This document shows, in pieces, positions 12,132-24,357 of a stretch of 64,000 nt of DNA. How positions within the stretch are numbered: the stretch's first letter is position 1; every line of letters starts with the position of its first letter. The notes under the pieces are model-generated. The model was given only the letters and a program-made list of their open reading frames with translations, was not told where the DNA came from and searched no databases. The stretch lies in NCBI GenBank assembly GCA_037042915.1, contig CM073196.1:3658001-3722000 (forward strand). The letters are read 5' to 3'. The stretch comes from Auricularia sp. M13. Its lineage: Eukaryota; Basidiomycota; Agaricomycetes; Auriculariales; Auriculariaceae. The position numbers were made by a program, and so were the translations under genes.

Positions 12132-13774
12132 CTAAGGGTGACGGCTCGTTTTAAAAGAGTGCGGGTCGACCTTTTCGCCTTTGCAGCCAAAGATGTGCCG
12201 CGCGATGTACGGACTGCGCCACGTGCCTTGCGGGTCGACCTGCTCCAAGATGTCTCGGAAGGCGTCGAATTTTGGGTAGAGGATGGAGAATTGCGCGGGG
12301 CCAAGAGTATGCTCCTTGGCCCAGTGCGGACGCCCCTCGTAACGGCTGACGATACGCGCGAATTCAGCGAAGAATTTGCGGTATTGCACCGGCAAGCCGT
12401 ATGGTCTGTTGCTTGTTAAGAGACGTAACAAAGTGGGCTGATGTATTACTTACTTATATTGGATAATTCCAATCCACGTCGTCTTGCGGCCGTAACTCGG
12501 ACTCAAGAAGATGTCATCTTCTGCGCTGAAGCGGACTTCTACCGGGTAGTGGGGACGCAGGCCGTTAGGGTCGTTGAGTTCGTTTTGGAACCAAGTGTTC
12601 AGCTCGTGCAAGCACGCCTGCGTGTGCTCGTACGGAATTGCCCACTCGGTCGTGTACTGCGAGAACTACACAACTGTTAGCACTCAGCAGATAAAAATCG
12701 AAAATGCGACGCCGTACAAGAAGATCGACGTCCAAGTTGAATATTCGGTAACTCTTGTCCACTACAGAGTAGCTGTTGCCGCCTAGCCAAAACACAAATC
12801 GGGCAACGTGCGTGTTGAGGTCGGTGTAGAAGCGGGCTAGGAATAGCAAGAATTGGACCAGGTGGTAACCAATAAGCACATCCAGGAGTAACGCCCGGAC
12901 CCGCGATCGCGGTGTGGGGTCCTTGATCGGCATGTTAGCAATGCGTAGACAAGCGTAAACTGACACACACAGAGTACGTTCGGTTGCTGCGGTGGACGCG
13001 CATAGCATCGCTGTGGGGGAACCACCAGTACTTGACGTGCTCCGCGGAGTGTACAATTGTGTCTAGACAACGGACGCCGGCTTCGAAGCTGAGCGTTTCG
13101 CAGTCGTCGCGCAGGCAGAAGGCATCCTCGACTTGCAGGCTCACGTCGATAACGAGGCCGGTGCTGCCGAAACCGCTGAGGGTGGCGAGGAAGAGGTCCT
13201 GCTGGTCGGTGCGCGAGCACTTGACGAGCCTGCCGTCCGCGAGCAGGAGCGTGAGGCCAAGCACAAACTGCGAGATGACGGGGAAGAAGGCGCCAGTGCC
13301 GTGCGTGGCGGTCGTGACGACGCCGCCAACGGTCTGGTCAGAGATGGAGCCGAGCACTGACATGGCAAGGCCGTGAGCGGCGAGGAGGGCGTTAAGGTCA
13401 TTGAGGATCATGCCGCCCTCGACGACAACGCGCTTCTTCTCGCCGTCGAGCTGCCGAAAGTCTAAGTTAAGCGGTGCAAACCGAGACGCGTGACGTACCG
13501 CGAGCAGCTTGTTCATTCTCGTCGTGCACAGCATGTACTCGCGCGTGCAGGCGACGTCGGATGGGCTGTGACCGACGCCGACGACGCGCACGGTACGGCC
13601 CTCGCGGCGCGCGAGCTCGAGCACGGCGCGGCACTGCTGCACGGTCTCGGGCTCAAAGACGGCGAGCGGCGAGCAGGCGAAGGTGCGGGCCCAGGTACGG
13701 AAGCGGCGACGCACGGTGACCGGGGCGAGGAGCGCGGCGAGGGCGTCGTTGCTGGCGGCGGCGAGGTCGAGCAT
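12132..13774 (-). CDS. ALO1: D-arabinono-1,4-lactone oxidase
   Basis: This FAD enzyme catalyses the last step of D-erythroascorbate synthesis in fungi, on mitochondrial outer or other internal membranes. The N-terminal FAD-binding part has VVGVGHSPSD; the His of GHSPSD is the position that binds FAD covalently in the family. SDQTVGGVVTTATHGTG follows. The C-terminal ALO domain has SVVDKSYRIFNLD, FSQYTTEWAIPYE, YGLPVQYRKFF and GRPHWAKEHT. Introns fit phase at 13451-13498, after NRTYSVC (GTCAGT donor, near 12950), after NLDVDLL, and inside IIQY|KPYGL near 12420-12470. I chose the ATG at 13774 because the frame further upstream has no ATG. All expected motifs are present, so the gene looks functional. 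It stands alone, with long non-coding flanks on both sides. Confidence 0.92.
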
Positions 13775-15411
13775 GGCGGGCAGCAGGGAGGTAGGTAGAG
13801 AGCCAGCTACGCGCAAATATAAGTAGCAGCTCGCGATCGGGACCGCAGCGCCATTGGCTCCTCGGGCACGTGGGTCTTGATCGCCATCCTGGGCGGAAGT
13901 CCGCGTATGCGCGGTCCTGGGCGGGCGAGGAGGGCAAGTTGTTCCTGGCCCGATCCAAAAACCCCGCTCGGTCGTCGGAAACTAGCCGACTAATTGCTTA
14001 GGCGCCCGTGCAAGAACAAATCCGCAATCCCCCGGCTCCCTCGTCTCCTGCTTATCGGTCTCAGCGCAGCACCTCCCAGGCTACTTTCGCAGAATGGATA
14101 CGCCTACTGACCAAGATGCGCCCGGGTATGCCTGCACGCCGTCTCCATTTGGAGGGCGGGACCTCGTCTGCCGGGCAAAATGGGTTTTGTTAGAGCACAC
14201 CCTCGAAAGACGTGCGCGGTCGTCGGAGGTACATATCTCGGCAGTTCGGCACGCACCAAACCTGAGCTTTTGATCGAAATCCAGCGTTCGGTCACGCCTC
14301 GGGAGCACATGGGACTGAGCAGCCCAGCTTCCTGCGAAGAGCCGTGCAACTTCGCCGCCTTCAGCGCCCGCCCTGCACCAAATACGAAAACGGTGAGCGT
14401 CCTGGAATTAGGCAATGAGTTGCTAAAGACGGACTGTGAATCCCCCGCGGGGCCTCCCTCGCTGTCCAAGTCCGACCGCCCTGCGTGGGACAGCGCACAG
14501 AGCCTGATATCAGGCCACGTTTGCCCATCGTCGCGCATGCAAGGCAATCATAGTGAAGTCAGTGATAGCAGACGAGGTCGAAGAAGGGGAGGTCTACTGT
14601 GAGTAATGGTCCTCGATGTTCAATGATTGAACCCGCGCGCATCTCGACACAGGGCCGATGGGGACCGAAGATGCAAACACGCAAAGCTTCTGCGCGGCCC
14701 ATGGGGGAACGGCCGAACCAGCAGCTGCCACAGGCGCAATGCCATGGCGTCACTTCAGGACTGTGGCGACGAAGACGACGAACCGCGCGCGGGCGCAGAG
14801 GATCCACTCTCCGCGGCCGTCGCCTTCCGTACTGTATAGTGAACGCTGCGCTGCGGGCACGGTACGTCACTTGCAACGATACGCGACAGGCGTATATGAT
14901 ACAATCACACCGTTCCACGAGGTCCAGAGTTGCGTATTAGGTCGACCACGTCCGGGCAGGCGGTACGTGTTTCCTGCGCCTTGGCTCCATCCCGAGGCCA
15001 ATGAGGACCCGACTCGTCGGGCGTCCGCGACGTAGCTGCCTTCTTTGACGTCCTCTTGCCCGCGACGAATGAAGGCGGAGGAGGGCGCGGAGCGGGGCCA
15101 ATGTCTTCCGGATCGTCTGATCCACACGCCAGACTGATGCTGAAAGCCGCCGCGATGTAGCGCATATGTACCTCCCCATTGAACATATCGGAGCACGGCC
15201 GATGGATGATGCGAGGCGAAAGCGACGTATAGATTTGCGACAGCAGCACGAGTAACACAGCAAACGATAACGAAGCGTCCTGGTCGCAAAATAAGAACAC
15301 GTCGTCAGTCCGCAGCGCATGGATTGTCCTAACACAGCTCGTACCAATGGTCAAGTATTGTGCACCTAAAGTCAAAAGGCAGGAGGAAATGAACGAGGAA
15401 AGATTGAATGA
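13775..15411. other. Intergenic, no recognisable gene
   Basis: 1.6 kb upstream of ALO1. Several open frames exist on both strands, but they lack ATG starts, splice logic or conserved motifs. A minus-strand frame around 14905-15352 has one hydrophobic segment, but I cannot support it as a gene. Confidence 0.4.
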
Positions 15412-16828
15412 TCATGTTACTGTTACTATCTCTCCTTTGCCATCACGAATGATGACGACCTCGACGTCGACCTTTTCGCCCGTGTCTCCGAGAATTACAT
15501 TCGTCGGGTCTGTGGGGTCCGTCTTGACGACGCGGCGTTCCATGAAGCTTCTGCCCAATACGACGTCGAAGTGTGTTTCCTCGCTCAGGTAAACCGGCAA
15601 CGCCGTCGTCTTCCGGCCGACAGTAATTGGCCATGTGCCGATGCTGGAAGTAATGTCAAATTTTATACCGGGCGACACGGTTCTGACGGCGTACTTGACT
15701 AGACCTGTCAGAGAAAACGAGATTTAAGGTCAGCCAAGGCAATTTGTATATCGGGCAGCTTGTGATGCTTACCACCGTACCCATAATACCCAGGCGTAGC
15801 GTTAGGAGGAACTGTATTATGGTTGTACTTGATTAAGACCCTCCCAGTTCGAAGGGAAATGACCCACCGAAACCATTCATCATGGCAAACGTCCTAGACA
15901 TGTACACGTGCCGATAACCCGTTTTCAGCAGCATACGGACTCGAGGCCAGGGTCAGCAATGGCAAAATACATTGCGACGATGTGCGGCCACTCACCATTC
16001 GGCACGTTTCCGATCCTGCCAAAAACCGTGCGGACCCCATTTTCAGCATGGAAATCTTGGAACTGTTTCTTGAACAGTGTGATGCCGGCGTCCGGATCCT
16101 CGCCTGTGGTGCGACGGCTGCGACGGGAAGTGGCCACGCTGCGCACCGATTTCGCGCGAGACGCCGGCCGTGAGGGAGCGAGTGCTGGGAGCGCAAAGAC
16201 GTAGTATGCTGCGTTGATGTAGCCTGTACCGGGCTCGGGCAGCGGTTCCTTCGGATTGTGCATGTGCAGCGTGGGGGAGATAGCCGTCTCCTGCTCGGGC
16301 GCCGCTGCTGCTGCCGACGTCGACGCATGCGGAACCGTAGGGTGAGGTAGACGTCCAGTGAGCCTGAACACGAGTATCGAATAGTCGGCGGCTATAGCAT
16401 GTGCAGACGCGTCAGAGCCTGCGTGGAGAAGGCACCGAGCAATTGGCGGACGGACCATCGTCCAGGTTCCAAATCGAATCGTTCCACGCATATTTCAGCC
16501 AGCCAGGACCCACGCGCGCACCGCCCGTGCCAATGTTTGCCTTGCGGCTCAGCGTATTGAACAGTGTCTCGAGCGAGTCCTCGTGCACTGTGCTCAGCGT
16601 CAGCCAGGGCTTCGGAGCGTCCCGGGCAGCGCACAAGAGTGTAGTATTGCGAAGGAGGTCACTGGAGTATGCACGTTGACTATCGAGGGCGCCGTCGTCG
16701 CCATCGTCGCCGAGCAAAGGCAAACGAAGTTGAACTTGTTTGAGTGGCTTCAACCGGCGCTTCCCGTGCCGATCCCGCTTGCTGCTCTCGATCACGACCG
16801 ATTCATGCACTACCGTCTTCGCAGTCTC
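15412..16828 (-). CDS. Conserved fungal-type protein with retropepsin-like C-terminal domain
   Basis: A multi-exon gene. From the N-terminus: a basic segment (KRRLKPLKQVQLRLP), a segment containing AWNDSIWNLDD|AADYSILVFRLT across an intron, a Ser/Ala/Pro-rich linker, DAGITLFKKQFQDFHAENG, then VRMLLKTGYRHVYMSRTFA, PNATPGYYGYGGLVKY, and a terminal part with TWPITVGRKTTALPVYLS and HFDVVLGRSFMERR. The last blocks fit the two halves of a retropepsin fold (xLIDTGxxxxFIS...FA and DVILGxxFL). In this alignment the catalytic Asp position is Lys (LLKTG), so proteolytic activity is unlikely. Introns at about 15897-15959, 15786-15852 and 15706-15770 join in phase. The first exon is uncertain: a TAG acceptor lies just before 16828 and the true ATG must be further upstream. 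No retrotransposon partners surround it, so I read it as a cellular gene. Confidence 0.55.
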
Positions 16829-19694
16829 CTAGGACATGGCATATCTCAACTTTTTTTGAGGTCGATTTTCTCTGGCTCTCAGCCGTGCTTTCCTTGAGCT
16901 CCATCCGCTTCCCCATCGTCTCCCCGCGCCTGCGACCCGACTGGTGCTCATCGACACTTCCAACGCCATAAGCAGCCGACTCAATGCGACTGATAGCGCT
17001 ACATCATTCTCGAGAACCGACCCTGTGCGCAGAAAGATGGACGAACTACTGCAGGCTGCCGAAGACGTGCGTTCCAATGACCTACAGCAACCTTCTGGCA
17101 CCAACGGTCAACTTCTGGACCAGCTCGGGAATGTGTATAGATCTCCTCGACAGACAGGATGAAGACTCTGATATTACGGGACTGTCAAATATATTCCGAT
17201 TCAGACTAACATACTCGGTCAAAACCCAACGCGGAGCCTCCCAATACCATTCAACGTGTGCCGTCGGCAGTGGCCATAGTGGCAATGGCGCCAAACGTCA
17301 AAGCTCACGTGCTCGTGGGATAAATCTGTGTATAACTGCCGTACTGATCTTGGTAGTGGAGTGCAGAAGCTGAGCTGCGCGCTGGAGGGGCTAAATGCAT
17401 CCTGACGGCACACGACCGTAGATCGCTTGGAAGTCTACCTAGAGAGGACGGCACATCGAACAGTGGAGTAGTTAACGACCAGGGATAAGGACAAGAGTAA
17501 GTGTGATGGGTGACAGGGTCCATAAGGGTGCTGTGGCAACGTCAGGGTCTCGGATGTGTAGCCATGGTGGCACTGCATCTACCCCACGTTCTTCTTATGC
17601 GGGACTTGGAACACGCTCCGAAAGTAGCACTCTGAGGCTATGGTTAAAGACCTAGACCAGTCCACTATGGCGCATGTAGCTGCCTCTGCCAAATAATGAT
17701 GCAAAATGCAATCATACCTCGTCATGCGCGGAAGGCCGCGTTGGGCAATTCAAACCGACAGCCTAAGCTTCAGGATGCCCCATGTAGGCCTCAGAAGAAG
17801 ATATCGCCCCACCACTTCCTACTCCAACTCCCGAAGAGTCGAGGCTCATGCAGAAATGACTGTATCAGCAGGTTGGGTGGCTGCTTGCCACTCTCTTGTG
17901 AGCCTACCACCAAGTGTCATTGCAAAGGGTTTCGTATGAGACCATCACACGTGTATGATGCCACTACCACACTGGTCCGAGAAAATCCATATTTTCTGGA
18001 TGCTCGAGATACGCGTGTGCGAACCAGCGCGTCATATATAGAGTAAAGAAGTTCCAATGAGTTGGTACTTCACAGGTCAAGCTATAGCAAGGAGTCTCGG
18101 TCTCGGGCCGCCTGTCATTTGGCTGAGCAGCTCATCCAATCATTAGAACAGGGTCGCGAAACGTTGCGACTTCATGTGGGAAATCATGATTTAGCAGGCG
18201 CAGCAGATGCCAGTGACAACTGCATCTGCACGTCGGCTAGCATCGACCGAAGAAGACACCTCCAACCTGTCACCTGGAGCTGCGATATCTGTCTGCGATC
18301 TTGCCGCGCAACATCCCAAAGATATGTTTAGAAGAAGACAACTGCGGTCGAGGAGGTCACCGCGGGTTTACCGCGCAACGGAAGGGCCAACGCGGCGAAC
18401 AACTCACAACTCAGCAGTAGCGGAAAAAATCAGACGTGCCGAGCAGCCCGTTCATCGAGGTTCGACGTGGTTATCGTACCCTCGATGTGACGGCTGGCCA
18501 GGCTCGCGGTCCGGTTGGCAGAGCGCGACAACATCGGGTTCAAACACGGTAGTCGGAGGCGCTTCCCCCGCACGTGTCAAGGAGCTGCAATAAACAATGT
18601 CTGCCAGTGTTGATGGGGACTCCCGGAGAATCAGTAACCGTTTTGCCATGCAGACATCGGGGGTGCAACAAATCAGCTCTAAAACGGCAAAAAAGGGGGC
18701 GCCGTCCAACAGCCTGAGCACTACTGTATCCTGCGTTGAGAAGGAAATCACGATATAGCTCCGAGCTGCCGGGTGCCACGGTAAAAGTTTCGCCTTCGAA
18801 GTCGAAGGCGCTGAACGTCCGCAAGCCCCAGACCCCCCAGCGGCACGGCGAGCGTAAGTATTATGTACGAGAACACAGGAACCCGGGATAGTCCAGCCTG
18901 CGCGCACGGCAACCGTGTGCGAGGTACGAAGGAAAGAAGACCGGGAACGGGACGGCGTCTGCATCGCCGCCCGTCGCGGGTTCTCTGCGCCCAATGTCAT
19001 GATCACAGACGCGTGCGAAAGCCGTTATATCGTCCGCCGCGAGGTGAGTGGTTCTAGCAGCCAAGCATGCCAGTGTGACAGCACAGTAGAAGAATCAGGG
19101 CACATCAGGATGTCGATGCGTTGGGTTGGAGGGCTGGAACTACTACTTGCTCGTAAATGCCGCAGCCGACTATAGACCATGTGGCCAAGGTTGTTATGCA
19201 GCCAAGCATGCAGCTGCATGGCTCAGCGCGAGGCGTAAAGCGATGTGTCAGTCGCGCCGAAGCCACGGAGGACAAGATGCGATGCGGAGATCGAAGCTCG
19301 CTTTTCCCAGCCTGCTCGACGCACGAATCGCATCATCCAAGCATTAATTATAGCTTCCCGGATGCTACATCTATACAGGTAGCCGTGTATACGGCTACAA
19401 GGAAAGAATGAAGTAAAATGGAGCGGAATGACTCATGCCGTTCGCCTCACAAAAATTCCTCATCGGTGTTTCAGCAACGCCGTTCGCATACAGATTAACC
19501 CCAAGGAGGTGTATAAAGTATAGAGCCTCTGGGTCATGGAGGAAGAGCGTGTAATTATGTAGTCTGCTTACAGTCTTGTCGTGTGCGCACTCTGACAGCG
19601 CATAAGAATAATCATATGCAAACGCACATGCATGAGAATCGTCCAGGGAAAGACTACGAGTACGTGAGAGAAATTATGATTCAAATATGTATAT
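16829..19694. other. Long intergenic stretch, no recognisable gene
   Basis: 2.9 kb. It probably includes the unresolved first exon of the retropepsin-like gene (to about 17.0 kb). Between 17.2 and 19.7 kb I see only scattered short frames. One plus-strand stretch near 18456-18530 vaguely resembles the start of an FAD oxidoreductase but has stops. No repeat or RNA gene was seen. Confidence 0.4.
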
Positions 19695-22070
19695 CTAGTC
19701 CGACGAGTCATATCGTAGGAGACGCGAAGGATTATAAAGCCGCAGGACTTCAGGGGTATCCGCCGGATCGCAAGGCATCGTATCCTCAATGTCCATGATT
19801 CCGGCCTCCGTGCGCGCAATGCGGATACAATACAGCGGCGTCGACCAGTCGCCAGTCGCGACGAAATATCTGAGAGACGGGCACGCAGCGGCGAACGGCG
19901 CCGCCAGCACGTGGTTCAGTAATTCCTCCGTACCCTCCGAGCCGGATGATGCAGCCTCCCAAGTTTGGAATTCATGCGGGATCTCGACAGGGTAGAAATT
20001 CGCGAGCACACTGTTCGCCACGCCCAAATTCCAGACGTCGAAATTCGCGCCGAAGGTGCGCAGGCGGGTAAAAGCGCGCAAGGCTGGCGCGTAGGTGTGC
20101 ATGAACCGCGGCCACGCGCACGGTCCGCTATCGTGCTGCCAAGGCGCGCGGTGCGCCAGCGCCAGGCCTTCGAGGTCCGGGAACAGCTCGGCGATGAGGT
20201 CCAGCATTGACGGCTCACCCTCCTTGCCGTTAGGGCCGCGCAGCGTGGGGCCGTCCAGCACCAGTGTGCGCAGCGGCGGGCGACCGCGATGTAGTGCGCG
20301 GAGGAGCCCCGCCGCTTGGTCGTCTGAGATGCCAAAGTTGAAGACGAGTTTCACGTGGTTGAGACGGAGAGGATAGTGAGCAGAGTCCAACCAGGTGGAC
20401 ACTGTGGTGATTTGCGTCGACGCAATAAGGTATAGTTCCAGCCGCTCGAGAGAACGCAATGCAGAACAAAGCGCAGTTACGCTAGGCAAGGTAGGAAGCC
20501 CGAAACCGCGGCTCTGCGAACAGCCCGTGGCCTGCAACGAGAGCAAATCCGGGCACATTGCAAGAAAGTCCCAGATAGAAGACGCCGGCGGGAATCTGAC
20601 ATGCGTAAGGCCGAGATATCGGATTCGAGAATGGTGAGGAGATGGACCCGCTCCGGGACGTCGCATGTAAATCTCACCGCGACAGAAGCTCTGGGCCATC
20701 CAATGCACGACGCAGCCCTTGAGATTCACCTCGACCAGATGTTCCTGTGCACATATGCGGCGAAGCACGCGTTCGTCCAGCGATATGAACTCTAAATCGA
20801 GGCTGGTGAGCGAAACGAGGGCCAGGAGGTCGTCAAGCGCGCGAAGGACAGGCCCGAAGATGCTGACATCATTCTGGTGCTCACGACATATGTCGTCGGC
20901 CCAAGGCCCTACCAACGCTGGGTTGCACCAGTTGTTGGCGACGCGCAATTTGCGAATTCTGCGGCAAATATCAGGGCGCGACGCCAAATACGCGATGTGT
21001 TCAAGGAGCGAGCCGCGGTCCGCGGTCATCTTCTCTCGGATTTCTGCGAGAGTGTTTTCCGGCGGCCGTGTTCCTGCGTCGAGTTTTTGTAGGAACTTGT
21101 CTGCCCCAAGGGCAATGTTCCGAAACTGACATGCGGTAAAGTGAGAATGGTCCGGTACTCCTGACAACAGAGCGTCCCGACATACATCGAAAATATGGCT
21201 GCAGCCTATTTCACGGAACAGTTTGGAGGTTGCAGCTAAGTTGTGACCATCTTGACACCTCTCTGCAATATGGGAAAATATCCCGTGAATAATTTCGGGC
21301 GGCATATCGTCCAACATTATCTTCTGGAACTTGGGCTGCGGATGAGCGACAACGATCCCTCGCGCATGCTCTATCCAGTCAAAGTAAGAATCACCCAGTG
21401 CCCGATGAAGACATGCCAGGGGAGTGAAGCAACGCACCTGTTAGTGCTGCGAGATCTTCATAACGAAACGGCGGGGCTCGGAGTAAACGCCTCCATTTGC
21501 TGCAGAACGCGCTCCATAACTCCCGATGTGTCACGCCCTCTGCGCTATACTCCTCATATATCCATTCTCGTGAAATCAGGTCGAAATGTGGGCGCTCGAC
21601 GTCAGCGCGATCCACGTAGGGTGTGAGACGGCCGAAGTCCTTCAGGTAGGCGTCCCATTTCCGCTTGAGCTTTTCATACCGCTGTTGTAGATATAGCTTG
21701 TCAGTTCACGAAGTTGCAAGATGACTAAAGCGCGTACACTTGGATAGCGGCCCAAGAGATCGAGGTCTCCCTTTAAGCTCAAATCGTCGTCATGAGTATA
21801 CGCCTATACTGGACTGAACAACTCGGAGCGCACCAAGTGAAAGCCTTCAACGTCGCGGAAGAACTGAAAGAGGTTTATGCCAACCCAGTCTTTCATCCAG
21901 TCCACATCTGGGTACGGGGTGAGCGCGGTAGTGGCACCGTCAGCATCGTGTTGGCGTGTAGTTGCCGTCGCCGAGGCCTGTTGAGGGGATTGACTGGATG
22001 CATCTTCTGGTCCCGTGCCGGCGCGCCAGGCGGCATCGTCGTCGGTCCACATCGACATCGCAGCCGCCAT
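19695..22070 (-). CDS. F-box protein with conserved N-terminal extension
   Basis: Exons 21834-22070, 21738-21770, 21438-21681 and 19695-21370 join in phase to give 729 residues. The N-terminal extension has DVDWMKDW, FFRDVEGFHL, then KLKRKWDAYLKDF, REWIYEEYSAEGVTH and WSAFCSKWRRLL. It belongs to no domain I can name, but it is preserved in the relic at 5188-6630. The F-box follows (LDDMPPEIIHGIFSHI...NLAATSKLFREIG), then leucine-rich segments such as LASRPDICRRIRKLRV and LTSLDLEFISLDERVL. F-box proteins link substrates to SCF E3 ligases; the target is unknown. The paralogue supports all intron positions. The start at 22070 is the ATG of MAAAMSMW; the ATG at MSMW is an alternative a few codons later. 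Confidence 0.75.
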
Positions 22071-22746
22071 GGAAAAGCGAAACCAAGGAGCGTGGCGCGA
22101 ATTTCAAGTCCGACTGGACGAAAGCTATTGTTCCCTAAGCCAGATATTGATGTCGATTGCGCACTCGCATTTGTTCGCTGCTATTGACCGGTATATCAGT
22201 AGTCCTTGAATTAAAACTGGCACTTCGATACGTACCATACTAAGACCCAGAGGATGCCACGTCGATGTGCCAGTTTGCATGTAAGCCAAATGGAGGGCAG
22301 TTGCATTATTGCCAAGCACAGCGCGCAGGCCAGATCACATCGCACGGAGAATTAGCAGACATGCACCCAGTTGCGAAGTTGTATGATATCCTGTGGGAGG
22401 CGCCGCGACATGGAGGAAATGCGCAGAATCCAGAAGAAAGGCCGCAGACTCCGAGGAGGCATGGTGGGAAGTGCCGGTCGGAGACAAATGCTTTTGGATC
22501 CGCGCCACAACAACGCCAGAACCACAATGAGCACTCTTGCTCTGGCGAATGGTAGGGGTACAAAATACTTTATACTCTATAGTTACGTTACAATGGGGAA
22601 AGAATACAGTACGCTTGCACTGCTAGCCGTCTAACAATTCTGATAGCATTCGACTTTGGATCTAAGACCGAAGCGCCCACCGCGAGCAATGTAGCATAAC
22701 AGCAGCCGGCGCCAGGCTGGCTCTAAGGACGCGTGGCAGCCTCCGT
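22071..22746. other. Intergenic, no recognisable gene
   Basis: About 680 bp between the F-box gene and the phosphatase 3' end. No coding, RNA or repeat signal that I can support. Confidence 0.4.
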
Positions 22747-23379
22747 TCACGCCACGCGCACGGGGGCAGATGCCAGCGCGACCGCAACGTCGACAGTCAC
22801 GGTAGCCGCCAGTTTTTCGTCCTCGCGCCGCGCAGCCTGCTGCGCGCGATAGAACTTCTCGAGCTGTCTGACGAAGCCCCAGTTGGGCGCGACGCACGGC
22901 CTGCGGGCGCGGACGAGCGTCAGGGCCTCGACGGGCGCGAGGCCGCGCGCGGCGACGAGGTGGGCGACGACGACGGTCGCGCTGCGGCTCACGCCCTTGT
23001 AGCAGTGCACCAAGACCTTCCCGCCGGCGTCCAGCGCGTCCTGGATGAATGCTACGCATTGCGGGAGCAGGCTGAGCAGGTCGAAGGACGGCGTGTCGAG
23101 GATGGGCAGCTGCAGCAGCGTGAAGGACGGCTGGGCCGCGGAGAGGTTGTCTAGCCTGATCACGCCGGGACCGAGGTTCATCGCTGTCAGGACGTGCGTG
23201 ATGCCGGCTTTGTGCAGCGCGGCGGTGTCGTAGGCTGCTGCCAGTGAGCCCAGAAAGAGCCCTGGGATTATCTCGTTCATGAACTCGGGTTCCGGGGCGA
23301 CAGTTCTAGAAGTTCTGGAGCCTCTGCCATTCTTCCAGTTGATAGCACGGATGATCCTGAGACCGCGGGGCAGAGACAT
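22747..23379 (-). CDS. Dual-specificity protein phosphatase
   Basis: A 210-residue intronless atypical DUSP. EIIPGLFLGSLAAAYD (from residue 36) is the usual start of the catalytic domain. The P-loop is HCYKGVSRSA, matching HCx5R(S/T), with catalytic Cys126. The upstream Asp in ILDTPSFD (D95 or D100) is the likely general acid. The domain ends near residue 180, followed by a charged then Ala/Val-rich tail. It dephosphorylates Tyr and Ser/Thr phosphoproteins; the substrate, possibly a MAP kinase, is not indicated. I chose the ATG at 23379 because the frame upstream enters the region shared with the divergent mS38 gene. An internal Met just before EIIPG is an alternative. The divergent neighbour starts 142 bp away. 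Confidence 0.85.
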   Translation of the reverse strand: MSLPRGLRIIRAINWKNGRGSRTSRTVAPEPEFMNEIIPGLFLGSLAAAYDTAALHKAGITHVLTAMNLGPGVIRLDNLSAAQPSFTLLQLPILDTPSFDLLSLLPQCVAFIQDALDAGGKVLVHCYKGVSRSATVVVAHLVAARGLAPVEALTLVRARRPCVAPNWGFVRQLEKFYRAQQAARREDEKLAATVTVDVAVALASAPVRVA

Positions 23380-23521
23380 GGCAGGCAGGAGACCGGAGCC
23401 CAGCGCCCAGTCGTTCAATGAGAAAAGCGCCAAGATCGAGTCAACGGGCGGGTGGACACTGGACGAAGAAAGGCCAGACTGGCGGAGTGCCAACCGTCCT
23501 ATCCTCTCTCCCGAGCCCACC
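23380..23521. promoter_or_regulatory. Shared bidirectional promoter region (phosphatase / mS38)
   Basis: Only 142 bp separate the two divergent ATGs, so the core promoters must overlap or sit in each other's 5' UTR. No TATA box is seen. Frames remain open through this stretch on both strands, which makes both start assignments slightly uncertain. Confidence 0.5.
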
Positions 23522-24357
23522 ATGTCGTTCGCCCGGGCGTACGCGCGCCACGTCCTGCGCGGGACCAGCACAGTGGCCAGCAGCGCGCGCAGGCCGTACT
23601 CGTTCTTCTCGTCCAAGTCCGGCGCCGGGCGCTACATCAGCGCGACCAAGCCGCCCAAGGTCGCCGCCGCCGCCGCCGCCGCCCCGAGCGCCGGCGCACA
23701 AGGCCCGCAGCAGCTCGACGCGAACGGCGCGCCCGTCGCCACCGCCGCGCCCGAGGAGCTCGAGCCGTCCACCGCCAGCGCCAGCGCCAGCGCGCCCGCC
23801 GCCAAAGCTCCGACGGCCAATTCGTCGACGGCCGCGCCGCCCAAGCCGCAGCTGCAGCTGCAGCTCAACGCGGTGCCGATGCCGCCGCCGCACGAGACGC
23901 TGACGGCGGCCGACGTGCGGCTGCACGCCTTCTTCGCGCACGCGCGCCCGCTGCTGCTGCTCCCGCTCCCGGCGTCCGCCATCTTCAGCGCGCCCGCGCC
24001 GCCGCAGCCCGCGGCGGTGCGCATCGACGGCCCGCACCTGCCCGACGATCCGCCCGAGGCGACGCCCGAGGCCGACGCCGACGCCGCGCGCCTGCTCTCG
24101 CGCGCGCTCGTCATGAACCGCGTCGGCGCCTGGGCCGAGTGGCACCGCGTCCTCGAGGAGCTCGGCGATGCGTCCGCGCAGGTCCAGCTCGACAGCACGC
24201 GCCGCAAGAAGCGGAAGAAGATGAAGAAGCATAAGCTGCAGAAGAGACGACGCGTGAGTTTTTTTTTCGCTGCTTGCATGTCTTTGTTCATTCTAAACTG
24301 ATTTTTTCCTTGTCTTAATAGCTGCTGAGGAAGAACGGCAAGACGCCGACCAAGTGA
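23522..24357 (+). CDS. Mitochondrial small-subunit ribosomal protein mS38 (AURKAIP1/COX24 family)
   Basis: Two exons, 23522-24253 and 24322-24357, give 255 residues. The defining feature is the very basic C-terminal helix RRKKRKKMKKHKLQKRRR|LLRKNGKTPTK (the bar marks the intron), the mS38/AURKAIP1/Cox24 signature that sits in the decoding region of the mitochondrial small subunit. The N-terminus (SFARAYARHVLRG) is an Arg-rich presequence. In between are an Ala-rich run encoded by a GCC microsatellite (about 23660-23686) and Pro/Ala linkers of low conservation. The splice joins the basic helix in phase. Yeast Cox24 is needed for COX1 mRNA processing and translation. Confidence 0.85.

Noticed and set aside
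14905-15375. 156-codon minus-strand frame with one hydrophobic segment
   Set aside because: It has no ATG near its start, no conserved motif and no splice support.
18452-19064. Minus-strand frames and a plus-strand FDVVIV-like stretch suggesting an oxidoreductase relic
   Set aside because: Only six residues fit an FAD-binding start, stops follow at once, and no downstream GMC or BBE motif was found.
22747-23616. Longer start for the phosphatase at 23616
   Set aside because: It would overlap the start of the divergent mS38 gene, and the extra residues are simply the antisense of its presequence region. The ATG at 23379 is preferred.
23441-24291. Long Arg/Ala-rich frames on both strands over mS38
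   Set aside because: They are shadows of the GC-rich coding strand; only the plus frame ends in the mS38 signature and splices correctly.
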